From Deltaproteobacteria bacterium (GTDB lineage Bacteria > Myxococcota_A > UBA796 > GCA-2862545): 64,000 nt of DNA. Below, piece after piece: positions 14,923-24,107 of the stretch. Under the pieces are notes generated by a model. It had not been told where the DNA came from. It ran no database searches and was given only the letters and a program-made list of their open reading frames with translations. The DNA lies in contig JAFGVK010000097.1 of assembly GCA_016938035.1 (NCBI GenBank), positions 1-64,000 on the forward strand, read 5' to 3'. The position numbers were made by a program, and so were the translations under genes. Position 1 is the first letter of the stretch; every line of letters starts with the position of its first letter.

Positions 14923-17628
14923 ATGACCCTGCTGCGCACCACCGCCCTCATCGCCCTCGCCCTCGCCGGCTGCCGCAAGGCAGAGGAGGCCTATGTCGAC
15001 CTCGACGGCGACGGCGTCCTCTCGGACCTCGACTGCGACGACACCGACGCTGACGCCCACCCAGGGGCCGACGAGCGCTGTGACGGGGTAGACAACGACT
15101 GCGACGCCGAGATCGACGAGGACCCCGTCGACGCCCCCACCTGGTACGCGGACGCCGACTCGGACGGCTATGGCGATCCCGACACCTCCTGGGAGGCCTG
15201 CGAGGCGCCGGTGGATTTCGTCGACAACGCCGAGGACTGCGACGACACCAACCCCACCTTCCACCCAGGCGCCCCAGAGACGGACTGCACCGACGCCAAC
15301 GACTACAACTGCGACGGCTCCGTAGGCTACGCGGACGCCGACGCCGACGGCGTGCCCGCCTGCGAGGACTGTGACGACAGGCGAGCCGACGTGCTCCCGG
15401 GAGCGGACGAGCTGTGCGACGGCGCCGACAACGACTGCGACGCGCTGGTCGACGAGGACGCGGTGGACGCGGAGACCTGGTACGCGGATCTCGACCACGA
15501 CGGGCACGCCGATCCGGACAACGCGGTGCGCGCCTGCGAGGCCCCTGCGGGCTGGCTGGCCACGGCCGACGACTGCGATGACCTGGCCTCCAGCGTGTAC
15601 CCAGGCGCGGACGAGCTGTGCGACGGCGCCGACAACGACTGCGACGGCGGCGTGGATCACAACGCCATCGACGCGACGCCCTGGTACGCCGACGCCGACG
15701 GGGATCGCTACGGAGACCCCCTCGCTGAGGTGATCGGCTGCGAGGCCCCGCAGGGCTACGTGGACGACCACAGCGACTGCGACGACACCGCGCCCTCCAC
15801 CCGCCCCGGCGCGGTGGAGCTGTGCGACGGCGCCGACAACGACTGCGACGGCTCGGTCGACGAGGAGGCCCTCGACGCGCCCACCTGGTACACCGACGGC
15901 GACGGCGACAGCTATGGGCTGGACGGCAGCGGGGTGCGCGCCTGCGCCCAGCCCGAGGGCAGCGCCGCACGCGCTGGCGACTGCGACGACACCAGCGCCG
16001 CCCGCTTCCCCACCAACCCCGAGGTCTGTGACGGGGTGGACAACAACTGCGACGGGGGCGTCGACCTCAGCGCGGTGGACGCGACCACCTGGTACCGCGA
16101 CCTGGACCTGGACGGCTTTGGCGGCGATCTGGTCACACAGACCTCCTGCTCGCAGCCCCCTGGGGCGGACTGGCACACCACAGGCCCCGACTGCCGCGAC
16201 CTGGACCCCTCCATCCACCCTGCGGCGGCCGACACCTGCGACGGCGTCGACAACAACTGCGACGGGCTGGTGGACCAGACCCTCGGGCAGGCGCCCTTCT
16301 CCTTCTCTCAGGCTCCTGACGCGAGCTGGCAGCTCAGCGGGGACGCGTCCTGGCTGACGGGGATGGTGCGGCTGACCGAGGCGGTGGACGCCTCTGCGGG
16401 CGGCCTCTTCTACCTGCCGGCGCTGGGCGCGGACCGCTGGTTCACGAGCTTCTCCTTCGAGATGTCCGCCGGTACGGGGGGCGACGGGCTCGCCCTCGCG
16501 ATCCTGGACGACCGCACCGGGCTGGTGGGGCAGTCCCTCGGCTGCGAGGACCTGGGCGGCCTGTGCGTCGCCCTGAGCACCGCGGGGGAGGAGGACCTGG
16601 TGGAGGTGCGCCACGGGCTGGACTGGGGCGCACCCTACGCGAGCGCAGCGGTGGCCCCCCTCTCCGGCCCCCACACGGGCCACGTGTTCTGGGATCAGGG
16701 CCACCTGCAGGTCTTCGTCGACCAGGCGCGGGTGCTGAACACCTGGATCCCCGCAGACGACTTCCCCTGGGCGCCTGAGGTGACCCTCGGCTGGACCGCC
16801 GGCACCGGCGCCCTCAACCAGGCACACGACGTGGACGACATCGTCATCGGCTGCGCCACCGCTGAGGACCTGGACGGTGACGGCAGCGCCATGCCCGAGG
16901 ACTGCGACGACAGCGACCCCACCGTCTCGGCGGGCGTCGCCGGCGGGTGCGTCGACGGGCTCTCCTGCGCCGACGCCCTGGCCCGCGATCCCTCGCGGCT
17001 CTCCCTGGACGGGCGCTATCTGATCGATCCCGACGGCGACAGCGGCCCCGCCGCCCCCCGCCTGGAGTGGTGCGACATGACCACCGATGGGGGAGGCTGG
17101 ACCCTGGTCTTCGACTGGAGCCCCGCCGAGGGCGCCGCCGGCTGGGACAGCTTCTGGAGCGACACGGTGTTCGACAACCTCGACACCGAGAGCTTCGGCC
17201 CCAACTACCTCCGCCTGTGGGACGGGAACTGCACCCAGGACGTGCAGGTGAAGCGCCACCCCATCGACTTCCCCAACGGGGGAGAGGTCCGGATGGTCCA
17301 CCACCAGCAATTGGTCTCCTTTGAAGGCGGCGGCGAGTGGATCGCGGGGGAGCTGTCCTCGGACGGCTCGCTAGAGAACGTGTGGTGCCACGACCAGCAC
17401 CCGGAGGACCACGTCTCGAGCGCCCTCTTCAGCGCCGAGGAGCTGGCCTGGATGCCCTACGACGCCTGCCCCGACTTCGACGCCTACGCCAACGGCCAGT
17501 CGTACACCTACGACATGACCGCTCAGAGCGCCCTGTCAGGGCCTATCGACGCCCTGCGCTGGGTGCTGTTCGAGGCCTGCAGCGGGGATGATCACTTCCT
17601 CTACAGCATGAGCTTCGCGGTGCGCTAA
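14923..17628 (+). CDS. Large lipoprotein: MopE-type repeats, lectin-like and fibrinogen-like domains
   Basis: A 901-residue surface lipoprotein. The signal peptide ends ALAGC. About seven MopE-type units follow (residues 25-460), each with DxDxDG, DCDD, a Pro-Gly-Ala step, CDGxDNDCD and WYxDxDxDGYG, a known putative Ca2+-binding motif; one unit is degenerate. Residues about 465-660 resemble a bacterial L-type-lectin-like sandwich (FEMSAGTGGDGLALAIL, VFWDQGHLQVFVDQ). Another DxDGDG/DCDD unit follows. The C-terminal part from about 690 carries a fibrinogen-like signature (CADALARD, YLIDPDGDSG, WCDMTTDGGGWTLVFDW). This suggests calcium-stabilised adhesion or carbohydrate binding at the cell surface. 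A stem-loop follows the stop. Confidence 0.9.
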   Translation: MTLLRTTALIALALAGCRKAEEAYVDLDGDGVLSDLDCDDTDADAHPGADERCDGVDNDCDAEIDEDPVDAPTWYADADSDGYGDPDTSWEACEAPVDFVDNAEDCDDTNPTFHPGAPETDCTDANDYNCDGSVGYADADADGVPACEDCDDRRADVLPGADELCDGADNDCDALVDEDAVDAETWYADLDHDGHADPDNAVRACEAPAGWLATADDCDDLASSVYPGADELCDGADNDCDGGVDHNAIDATPWYADADGDRYGDPLAEVIGCEAPQGYVDDHSDCDDTAPSTRPGAVELCDGADNDCDGSVDEEALDAPTWYTDGDGDSYGLDGSGVRACAQPEGSAARAGDCDDTSAARFPTNPEVCDGVDNNCDGGVDLSAVDATTWYRDLDLDGFGGDLVTQTSCSQPPGADWHTTGPDCRDLDPSIHPAAADTCDGVDNNCDGLVDQTLGQAPFSFSQAPDASWQLSGDASWLTGMVRLTEAVDASAGGLFYLPALGADRWFTSFSFEMSAGTGGDGLALAILDDRTGLVGQSLGCEDLGGLCVALSTAGEEDLVEVRHGLDWGAPYASAAVAPLSGPHTGHVFWDQGHLQVFVDQARVLNTWIPADDFPWAPEVTLGWTAGTGALNQAHDVDDIVIGCATAEDLDGDGSAMPEDCDDSDPTVSAGVAGGCVDGLSCADALARDPSRLSLDGRYLIDPDGDSGPAAPRLEWCDMTTDGGGWTLVFDWSPAEGAAGWDSFWSDTVFDNLDTESFGPNYLRLWDGNCTQDVQVKRHPIDFPNGGEVRMVHHQQLVSFEGGGEWIAGELSSDGSLENVWCHDQHPEDHVSSALFSAEELAWMPYDACPDFDAYANGQSYTYDMTAQSALSGPIDALRWVLFEACSGDDHFLYSMSFAVR

Positions 17629-17637
17629 GGGTCCCAG

Positions 17638-17669
17638 CAGCGGCGGTCCAGCGCGCAGGTCCGCCGCTG
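17638..17669 (+). terminator. Stem-loop after the MopE/lectin gene
   Basis: CAGCGGCGG (17638-17646) and CCGCCGCTG (17661-17669) form a perfect 9-bp stem with a 14-base loop, ten bases past the stop. No T-run follows. Confidence 0.45.
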
Positions 17670-17790
17670 TCCGTCACATCGCGACAGGGTCCTCGTCGGC
17701 TTCACCTGGGGCTGCGGTGCCGTCCCCCCCCCACGAACCTCCCCCGCGACGGGGCGACCGCGGGACGTTCCCCGCCCCAGGTCGCCCCGG

Positions 17791-17988
17791 CCGGCACCGC
17801 TCCATCCGCCGCAGGAAGCGCTCCATCGGTCCATAGGAACCATCCGATGAAGCTGCTCGTCGACGCTTCCGAACCTCAAAGGGGGGCCGAGTCGCCAGGC
17901 ATTTCGGCGTGTTGCCGTGGTTCCATAGGGAGGAGGAGCACTCTTTGGAACAAGGACGCGCGCCGAGAGGCCGGCGAAGCAGTGCCCC
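17791..17988 (+). repeat. Intergenic repeat family A, copy A3
   Basis: A shorter copy of 198 bp. The ends CCGGCACCGC and GCAGTGCC are complementary apart from one mismatch. Internally CATCGG and CCGATG (17824-17850) enclose the TCC/GGA hairpin position. It ends 73 bp before the fumarase start, so it could lie in the fumarase leader. Confidence 0.75.
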
Positions 17989-18061
17989 ACGGCGGTATCC
18001 TGCCCTACATCATCCAGAGGTGTTATTCCTCGTCCCCCTCGGAACCAGCCAGGAGAGTGAC

Positions 18062-19663
18062 ATGTCCGGCTACCAGTACAGCGATCCGTACCCCCTCTCG
18101 GAGGACAAGACCTCCTACCGCCTCCTCACCACCGAGCACGTCCGGCAGGTGGAGATCGACGGCGACACCTTCCTGAAGGTGCAGCCAGAGGCCCTGGAGC
18201 TGCTCGCCCGCGAGGCGATGCGGGAGGTCTCCTTCTTCCTCCGCCCCGCACACCAGGAGAAGGTGGCGGGGATCCTGCGCGACCCCGAGGCCTCCCTCAA
18301 CGACCGCTTCGTGGCCCGCACCATGCTCCTCAACTCGGTGGTCGCCGCCGAGGGTCAGCTCCCCACCTGCCAGGACACCGGCACCGCCACCGTGGTGGGC
18401 AAGCGGGGCCACAGGGTGATCACCTCCGGACACGACGCCGCCGCACTCTCCGCGGGCATCCACGCAACCTACGCCAAAGAGAACCTGCGGTACTCCCAGG
18501 TCGCGCCCCTGACGATGTACAAAGAGAAGAACACCGGCGACAACATGCCCGCCCAGGTGGACCTCTACGCGGTGGACGGCGCCGAGTACAAGTTCCTCTT
18601 CGTGGCCAAGGGCGGCGGGTCCGCCAACAAGATGTACCTCTACCAGCAGACCAAGGCCCTGCTCACCCCCGAGAAGCTCATCCCCTTCTTGGTGGAGAAG
18701 ATGCGCTCCCTCGGCACCGCGGCCTGCCCGCCGTACCACATCGCCTTCGTGATCGGCGGCACCAGCGCCGAGACCACCCTCAAGATGGTCAAGCTCGCGA
18801 GCGCGGGCGAGCTGGACGGGCTGCCCTCCACCGGCGACGCCTCCGGCCGCGCCTTCCGGGACCTGGAGCTGGAGGCCACCCTGCTGGAGGAGGCCCAGAA
18901 GCTGGGCGTCGGCGCTCAATTCGGCGGCAAGTACTTCGCCCACGACGTGCGCGTGGTGCGCCTGCCCCGCCACGGGGCCTCCCTCCCCGTGGGGCTCGGG
19001 GTGTCCTGCTCCGCTGACCGGAACATCAAGGCCAAGATCAACCACAAGGGCGTCTGGCTGGAGGAGATGGACCACGACCCCGCCCGCTGGCTCGCCGGCA
19101 TCGAGTACGGTGAGACCCCGGGCGTGTCGATTGATCTGAACCAGCCCATGTCCGAGGTGCTGGCCGAGCTCTCCAAGCACCCGGTCTCCACCAGGCTGTC
19201 GCTCAACGGCACCCTGATCGTGGCCCGCGACATGGCCCACCTCCGGCTGGCGGAGCGCCTGGAGCGGGGCGAGGGGCTGCCGGACTACCTCAAGAAGCAC
19301 CCGGTCTACTACGCCGGTCCTGCCAAGAAGCCCGAGGGCATGGCCTCCGGATCGTTCGGCCCCACCACCGCCCAGCGCATGGACCCTTACGTGGGCCCCT
19401 TCCAGGCCGAGGGCGCCTCGATGATCATGATCGCCAAGGGCAACAGGGGCCAGGAGGTCACCGACGCCTGCAAGACCTTCGGAGGCTTCTACCTGGGCTC
19501 AGTGGGAGGCCCCGCGGCCATCCTCGCGCAGCGCTCGATCACCTCGGTGGAGGTCCTCGACATGGAGGAGCTGGGGATGGAGGCGGTGTGGAAGATCGAG
19601 GTCAAGGACTTCCCCGCGTTCATCCTGGTGGATGACAAGGGCAACGACTTCTTCAAGCGCTAG
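18062..19663 (+). CDS. fumA: Class I (iron-sulfur) fumarate hydratase
   Basis: A 533-residue cytoplasmic enzyme for the reversible hydration of fumarate to L-malate in the TCA cycle. ATG at 18062 follows AGGAG. It is homologous over full length to FumA/FumB-type class I fumarases (about 548 residues). The three cluster-binding cysteines are visible at Cys103 (PTCQDTGT), Cys222 ([10 protein letters not shown]) and Cys316 (GVSCSADRN), the same spacing as 105/224/318 in E. coli FumA. The C-terminal beta domain includes [18 protein letters not shown]. The enzyme is expected to be oxygen-sensitive. Repeat A3 lies directly upstream. It is convergent with a small gene, sharing the CTAG at the two stops. 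Confidence 0.97.
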   Translation: MSGYQYSDPYPLSEDKTSYRLLTTEHVRQVEIDGDTFLKVQPEALELLAREAMREVSFFLRPAHQEKVAGILRDPEASLNDRFVARTMLLNSVVAAEGQLPTCQDTGTATVVGKRGHRVITSGHDAAALSAGIHATYAKENLRYSQVAPLTMYKEKNTGDNMPAQVDLYAVDGAEYKFLFVAKGGGSANKMYLYQQTKALLTPEKLIPFLVEKMRSLGTAACPPYHIAFVIGGTSAETTLKMVKLASAGELDGLPSTGDASGRAFRDLELEATLLEEAQKLGVGAQFGGKYFAHDVRVVRLPRHGASLPVGLGVSCSADRNIKAKINHKGVWLEEMDHDPARWLAGIEYGETPGVSIDLNQPMSEVLAELSKHPVSTRLSLNGTLIVARDMAHLRLAERLERGEGLPDYLKKHPVYYAGPAKKPEGMASGSFGPTTAQRMDPYVGPFQAEGASMIMIAKGNRGQEVTDACKTFGGFYLGSVGGPAAILAQRSITSVEVLDMEELGMEAVWKIEVKDFPAFILVDDKGNDFFKR

Positions 19664-20034
19664 GCACGCAGCGCCCTGCGGAGCTCCCGCAGGGACGGAT
19701 CCTCCAGGGTGGGGTCCGCGGCGATCGCGGCGTCCAGCAGGGCCAGCCCCTTCTGCTGGAGCTGTGGCTCCCCCGCGTCGGCCCCCCTCCGCGCCAGCAC
19801 CAGCCCTACGCTCAGGGCCCTGGGCCCGTCGAAGCGGCCGTCCACCCCGGTCAGCAGCAGGCGGAGGGTGCCGAGCGAGAGGCGCTCTGCCGCCACCCCC
19901 GAGAGCCCGGTGGCTCCGAGGAGCTGGGCCTCATCGATGGGATCGGCGAGCTTGGCCCCAGCGAGGTGGGCGAGCAGCGCCTCTGCCAGCTCCTGGAGCT
20001 GATCGAGGAGCCAGTCGCGGCGGGTGTGGAGCAT
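19660..20034 (-). CDS. Small helical protein, function unknown
   Basis: A 124-residue, mostly alpha-helical soluble protein rich in Leu, Ala and Arg ([20 protein letters not shown] at the N-terminus, [13 protein letters not shown] near the end). There is no signal peptide, metal motif or recognisable domain; the end looks like a single TPR-type helical pair. Its stop shares bases with the fumarase stop (convergent, 4-bp overlap). The start is the first ATG after a weak purine-rich stretch. It lies downstream of the diguanylate cyclase gene with 54 bp between, so the two may be co-transcribed. Confidence 0.65.
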   Translation of the reverse strand: MLHTRRDWLLDQLQELAEALLAHLAGAKLADPIDEAQLLGATGLSGVAAERLSLGTLRLLLTGVDGRFDGPRALSVGLVLARRGADAGEPQLQQKGLALLDAAIAADPTLEDPSLRELRRALRA

Positions 20035-20088
20035 GGGCGCACCTCCGTCCAGCCAGGATAGTCCCCCAGCCCCCGGCGACCAGCCCCC

Positions 20089-21342
20089 TCAGTGGCGGGA
20101 CGCCTCGTCCCCCGGCGCGGGGATCGCCATCACCACCTGGTCCCTCCCCCCGTGCTTGGCCGCGTAGAGGGCCTTGTCGGCGCGCCCCACCAGGGAGGCT
20201 GGCCCCTCGCCCGGCCCCAGCACCGCCACCCCGCAGGAGATGGTGACCCCCATCACCGCGCTCTCGGTCTCGAACTGGAGCGCCGCCACCGCCACCCTGA
20301 TGCGCTCCGCCACCGCCTCGGACACCCTGTGGTTGGCCCCGGACAGGATCAGCGCGAATTCCTCTCCGCCATACCGCGCGGCGCGGTCGCTGCCGCGGAC
20401 GTGGTGGCGGAGCACGAAGGCCAGCCCCTCCAGCACCTTGTCGCCCATCTGGTGGCCCCAGGTGTCATTGACCGCCTTGAAGTGGTCGATGTCGAGCATC
20501 ACCAGCGCGAGGGGGTGGTGCATCATCTCCGCCCGGCGGATGTCCTCTACGATCGCCTTGTTGAAGCTGCCCCGGTGGAGCAGCCCGGTCAAGCCGTCGA
20601 GCGCCGCGGAGGAGCGCACGTCCAGCAGCTCAGCCTCCTTGCGGATCAGCCGCTCCTCCAGCTGCGCGGACCTCGCGCGCGCCTCCATCAGCTCCCCGTG
20701 CAGTGAGCCGGCGCTCTGCCCTAGCGCCCTCACCCGCCCGACCAGCGCGGCTCGTGCCGTCTGAAGATCGCCGGTCCGCTGGACCTCCTCCATCACCGAG
20801 ACCAGATCCTTCGCCTCCGCGGCGACGGTGGCCCCCTGGGAGGACAGCGAGGCCAGCTCGCGTCCCAGGTCGGAGATCATCGCCGTCACCTCCTCCTGCC
20901 GGCGGATCGCCCGCTCCCTGGCTGGCGCCGCGGTCTGCAGCAGGGCCGCCCCCTGGCGCTCCAGGCGCCGCGCCTCGCTCACCCCCAGGCGAACCGGGAT
21001 GCCATCGCGAAACTCCTTGACAGCCTCAGACAGGGAGTCGTCGATCAGGCACGCCACGCTCATGACGTGGGCGAGCTGCCGCGCGGCCTCCGCCGCCAAT
21101 TCGGGCAGCGCCGCGGAGGTGCCCCTGGTCCTGGGGGTGACCACCGCGACCTTCTTGAGCTCTCGCATCAGCCCGGTGGGGACCGGCGGCCGGGCGAGCC
21201 GCTCCGCCACCCGGCGCAGATCGTCCACATGATCAGGGGGGACCGTCTCCGCCAGGCGAGCCAGCAGGAAGATGCTCGCCTGCCGCAACAGCTCCAGCTC
21301 CTCGTCCCGCGCCGAGCGATCGGATCGACTCCACAACGGCAT
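20089..21342 (-). CDS. Diguanylate cyclase (GGDEF), cytoplasmic
   Basis: A 417-residue protein predicted to make cyclic di-GMP from two GTP. Residues 1-130 are an uncharacterised helical region. About 140-240 is a long coiled coil (RQEEVTAMISDLGRELA... to RLIRKEAELLDV), a likely dimerisation or signal helix. The GGDEF domain spans 245-405 with DGLTGLLHRGSF, metal ligand Asp284 (MLDIDHFKAVND) and the active-site loop GGEEF at 325-329. An inhibitory I-site RxxD (Arg316-Asp319) stands five residues before GGEEF, so product feedback is likely. There is no membrane segment, hence cytoplasmic. The input signal is unknown. Confidence 0.93.
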   Translation of the reverse strand: MPLWSRSDRSARDEELELLRQASIFLLARLAETVPPDHVDDLRRVAERLARPPVPTGLMRELKKVAVVTPRTRGTSAALPELAAEAARQLAHVMSVACLIDDSLSEAVKEFRDGIPVRLGVSEARRLERQGAALLQTAAPARERAIRRQEEVTAMISDLGRELASLSSQGATVAAEAKDLVSVMEEVQRTGDLQTARAALVGRVRALGQSAGSLHGELMEARARSAQLEERLIRKEAELLDVRSSAALDGLTGLLHRGSFNKAIVEDIRRAEMMHHPLALVMLDIDHFKAVNDTWGHQMGDKVLEGLAFVLRHHVRGSDRAARYGGEEFALILSGANHRVSEAVAERIRVAVAALQFETESAVMGVTISCGVAVLGPGEGPASLVGRADKALYAAKHGGRDQVVMAIPAPGDEASRH

Positions 21343-21429
21343 CGCGTCTCCTACTAGGGGCTATCGACCGGCGGGACAGTTCCTTGAGGCGGTGCTGCGG
21401 GAGCGGCGCCGGTGTGCTACCGAGAGGGC

Positions 21430-21996
21430 ATGGGACGCGCCGAACACATGCTCCACCAGGCGGCCCGGCACGGGGCCCCGCTCAGGCTGGGCTACAAGCT
21501 GGAGCACCGGTGGACGCGCCTGGTGGGGCGGCTCCTGCGGCCGATACTCCCCGAATTCATGGATCGCACCGCCACAGTAGTCGGTGGCGTGATCTACCTT
21601 CCCCTGCGGCGGGGAGCCCTCCCGGATGACCTGATCGCGAGGGTGGTGGCGCACGAGTGGGTGCACCGACGCGACATGCTGGCCTTCGGGCCCCTCTTCT
21701 ACCTCTCCTACGCGCTGCTGCTCCCCGTTGGGTGGACCGCGAGGGCACACTGGGAGCGCAGGGCCTACGCGGTAGAGCTGATGCTCGCCTGGGAGGAGGG
21801 CGGGGAGCAGCGCCTCGCCGCCACAGAGGCCGAGCTGGTCACCTTCTTCGCCGGCTCCAGCTACCTGTGGATGTGCCCTGGACGGAGGAGGGCCCAGCGC
21901 TGTCTGGCGCCTGTTTCCCAGCAGATCAGGGCAGGGACGCTCCAGGAGACGATTCCTTACCGCCACATACTCGCCGCCTGGCGGGGCTCGCGATAG
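21430..21996 (+). CDS. Putative zinc peptidase-like protein (HExxH)
   Basis: A 188-residue protein starting at ATG 21430 after GAGAGGG. It contains a zincin motif VVAHEWVHRRD, then a hydrophobic stretch (LFYLSYALLLPVGW), then an HWERRAYAVELMLAWE helix whose glutamates could give the third zinc ligand. The order resembles small gluzincin-like or DUF4157-like proteins, but I cannot assign a family, and catalysis is inference from the HExxH motif only. It has no signal peptide. It is followed 18 bp later by a membrane protein gene and then galU, a likely operon. Confidence 0.7.
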   Translation: MGRAEHMLHQAARHGAPLRLGYKLEHRWTRLVGRLLRPILPEFMDRTATVVGGVIYLPLRRGALPDDLIARVVAHEWVHRRDMLAFGPLFYLSYALLLPVGWTARAHWERRAYAVELMLAWEEGGEQRLAATEAELVTFFAGSSYLWMCPGRRRAQRCLAPVSQQIRAGTLQETIPYRHILAAWRGSR

Positions 21997-22014
21997 ACGC
22001 CGGCGCACCGGAGG

Positions 22015-22737
22015 ATGACGATGGAATACCTCTCTTGGGTGACCCTTGGGACCGCGATCTTTGAGCTGGGGGCAGCGGCCTGGATCCTCACCGGTCCTGG
22101 CGCGAGGTCCATCCGCATCCCCGCGGGGCTGATCACGCTCTTCTTGGGGACCTACCAGGCCCTGGAGTGGGCGGTGTGCGGAGACCCCAGCGCCGAGACG
22201 CTGGCCCGCTTGGCGTGGGTCACGATCTCCTTCCTGCCCCCGCTTGGGGTGCTGCTGGTGGTCGGGCTGGCCCAGCCCAAGAGCGCGCTGCCCAAGGCGC
22301 TGGCCTACGGGCACCTGGCGATCGCCTCCGCCGCCGCCGCGATCATGTACGCCGTCCCGGTGATGCACAGCGGCCCGGTGTGCGAGGTGATCTGGGCCCG
22401 CTACGACTTCGACAAGCAGTCCGTCGCCACCGTGTTCTACGGGGTGGTCTACTACCTCGGGATGATGGCGATGGTCTTCGCCGCCGCCTGGGTGCAGGGC
22501 TGGCTCAAGGATGACGTGCGCAGGGCGATGCTGGCCCGGGCCCAGATAGGCTTCCTCGCCTTCCTGCTCCCGGCGATGATCATGCTGCTCACCGTCCCCG
22601 CGTCCTCTGGGGCCCAGGCCTCGGTGCTCTGCCACTGGGCGATCTTCCTGGCGATCTTCCTGGTCCGCATGATGCGGCTGGTCCGACAGGAGCGAGGCGC
22701 CACCCAGTCCAGCGGCGCGCGGATGGAGAAGGCGTGA
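22015..22737 (+). CDS. Seven-helix membrane protein, function unknown
   Basis: A 240-residue integral membrane protein with about seven hydrophobic segments (near 6-25, 34-50, 68-85, 95-113, 140-160, 175-195 and 200-220) and a charged C-terminal tail. The layout resembles the 7TM sensor input module of some histidine kinases, but no kinase follows, and I do not recognise the family. The end overlaps the galU start as GTGA, so translation is coupled to galU. The upstream gene is the HExxH protein. Confidence 0.75.
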   Translation: MTMEYLSWVTLGTAIFELGAAAWILTGPGARSIRIPAGLITLFLGTYQALEWAVCGDPSAETLARLAWVTISFLPPLGVLLVVGLAQPKSALPKALAYGHLAIASAAAAIMYAVPVMHSGPVCEVIWARYDFDKQSVATVFYGVVYYLGMMAMVFAAAWVQGWLKDDVRRAMLARAQIGFLAFLLPAMIMLLTVPASSGAQASVLCHWAIFLAIFLVRMMRLVRQERGATQSSGARMEKA

Positions 22738-23591
22738 GGGTCAAGGGGCTGATCCTCGCCGCGGGCTACGGGACCCGCTTTCTCCCGATCACCAGGGTGC
22801 TGCCGAAAGAGATGCTCCCCCTCGTCGACCGCCCCAGCTTGGACTTCGTGGTACAGGAGATGGTGGAGGCGGGCATCGAGGACATCCTGGTGGTCACCTC
22901 ACGGAGGAAGAGGGCGATCGAAGACTGGTTTGACAGAGATCCCGAATTGGAGGGGGTCTTCGTCAGCGAGGGCGCGACCGGGAAGCTGGCCAAGGTGGCC
23001 CCCCCCGCGGTGCGGGTGTCCTTCATGCGGCAGCAGGAGATGCGCGGCACGGGTCACGCCCTGCTGCTCGCCCGCGAATTTGCGGGCGATGACGCGCTAG
23101 TCGTCGCCTTCCCCGACGACCTGTTCGGCCCCCCAAGCGCCTCGGCGCAGCTGGTGGCGACCTGGCAGAGGACCGGCCGGTCGGTGCTCTCCGCCGCGGA
23201 CCTCTCGGGCGAGGACGTGTCGCGCTACGGCGTGCTCGACGTGGTCCCCTCCGAGGGCGGGCTGCTGCTCCGAAACATCGTCGAGAAGCCGGCGCCAGGC
23301 ACAGAGCCGTCCCACCTCGTGTCGCTGGGCCGCTTCCTCTATACCCCGGAGCTCTTCGCGCACCTGGAGCGGGGCTGGGCAGCCCACACCGGCGGTGAGT
23401 TCTTCCCGATGGGCGCCATCAACGCCTTGGCCGCTGAGGGGCTGGTGGCGGTAGAGGTGCTGGACGGGGTGCGGATGGACACCGGCACCCCGCTCGGCCT
23501 GCTGATGGCCTCGGTGGAGGAGGGGCTCAGCCGCCCGGACCTGGGACCGGCCCTGCGCCAGTGGCTGACCGAGCGCCTCGATCAGCCCTGA
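22734..23591 (+). CDS. galU: UTP-glucose-1-phosphate uridylyltransferase
   Basis: A 285-residue nucleotidyltransferase making UDP-glucose for polysaccharide and envelope synthesis. The N-terminal signature GLILAAGYGTRFLPITRVLPKEMLPLVDRP is split here as the LAAGYGTRFLP loop and the KEMLPLVDRP motif. FPDDLFG gives the metal/nucleotide site, VEKPAPG the sugar-binding loop, and DGVRMDTGTPLG the C-terminal part. Length is normal. It begins at GTG overlapping the previous stop. It is convergent with the EVE-domain gene, with a 10-bp overlap of coding ends. Confidence 0.93.
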   Translation: MRVKGLILAAGYGTRFLPITRVLPKEMLPLVDRPSLDFVVQEMVEAGIEDILVVTSRRKRAIEDWFDRDPELEGVFVSEGATGKLAKVAPPAVRVSFMRQQEMRGTGHALLLAREFAGDDALVVAFPDDLFGPPSASAQLVATWQRTGRSVLSAADLSGEDVSRYGVLDVVPSEGGLLLRNIVEKPAPGTEPSHLVSLGRFLYTPELFAHLERGWAAHTGGEFFPMGAINALAAEGLVAVEVLDGVRMDTGTPLGLLMASVEEGLSRPDLGPALRQWLTERLDQP

Positions 23592-24049
23592 TCCGCCAGG
23601 GCGAGCACCGCGCTGAAATGGGCCTCATCGACGGGCTGCACCGACAGGCGCGAGCCCCTGCGCAGGACCCACATGCCCTCTAGCTGAGGCGCGGCCTTGA
23701 GCTCGTCCAGGCTGACCAGCCGGGGGAGCTGCGCCACGAAGGCCACGTCCACCATCACCCAGGGGTTCTTGTCTGCGGTGGCCTTCTGGGCGTAGTAGTG
23801 GCTGGAGGGATCGAGGGCGTGGTGGTCGGGGTAGGCCTCGCGCACCACCTCTGCGACCCCCACCACCCCAGGGGGCTTGGCGTTGGAGTGGTAGATCAGC
23901 ACCTTGTCGCCCCGGCGCATCTCGTCCCGCATCAGGTTGCGCACCTGGTAGTTGCGGACGCCCTCCCAGGAGGTCACGCCGTCTCGCTGGAGGTCCTCGA
24001 TGGAGTAGGTGGTGGGCTCGGTCTTCATCAACCAGAAGCGGGGGGTCAT
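23582..24049 (-). CDS. EVE domain protein
   Basis: A 155-residue EVE (DUF55, PUA-like) domain protein. ATG at 24049 has GGAGG upstream and gives the family's typical opening FWLMKTEPTTYSIEDLQRDG, then WEGVRNYQVRNLMRD, GDKVLIYHSNAKPPGVVG and a final VLRRGSRLSVQPV. EVE domains bind modified bases in nucleic acids in characterised examples. The target here is unknown. It is an isolated gene downstream of the S41 protease with 58 bp between. The usual length is about 140-160. Confidence 0.93.
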   Translation of the reverse strand: MTPRFWLMKTEPTTYSIEDLQRDGVTSWEGVRNYQVRNLMRDEMRRGDKVLIYHSNAKPPGVVGVAEVVREAYPDHHALDPSSHYYAQKATADKNPWVMVDVAFVAQLPRLVSLDELKAAPQLEGMWVLRRGSRLSVQPVDEAHFSAVLALADQG

Positions 24050-24107
24050 GGGGCCTCCAGTGGGGGGGATCGCTCCCATAGCAGGGCGCTGGGGAGCGCG
24101 CGAGCGG

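Noticed and set aside
14890-17310. 806-codon open frame opposite the MopE/lectin lipoprotein
   Set aside because: It is a shadow of the repetitive Asp-rich coding on the plus strand. It lacks a ribosome binding site and contains only Val/Gly/Ala-rich low-complexity sequence.
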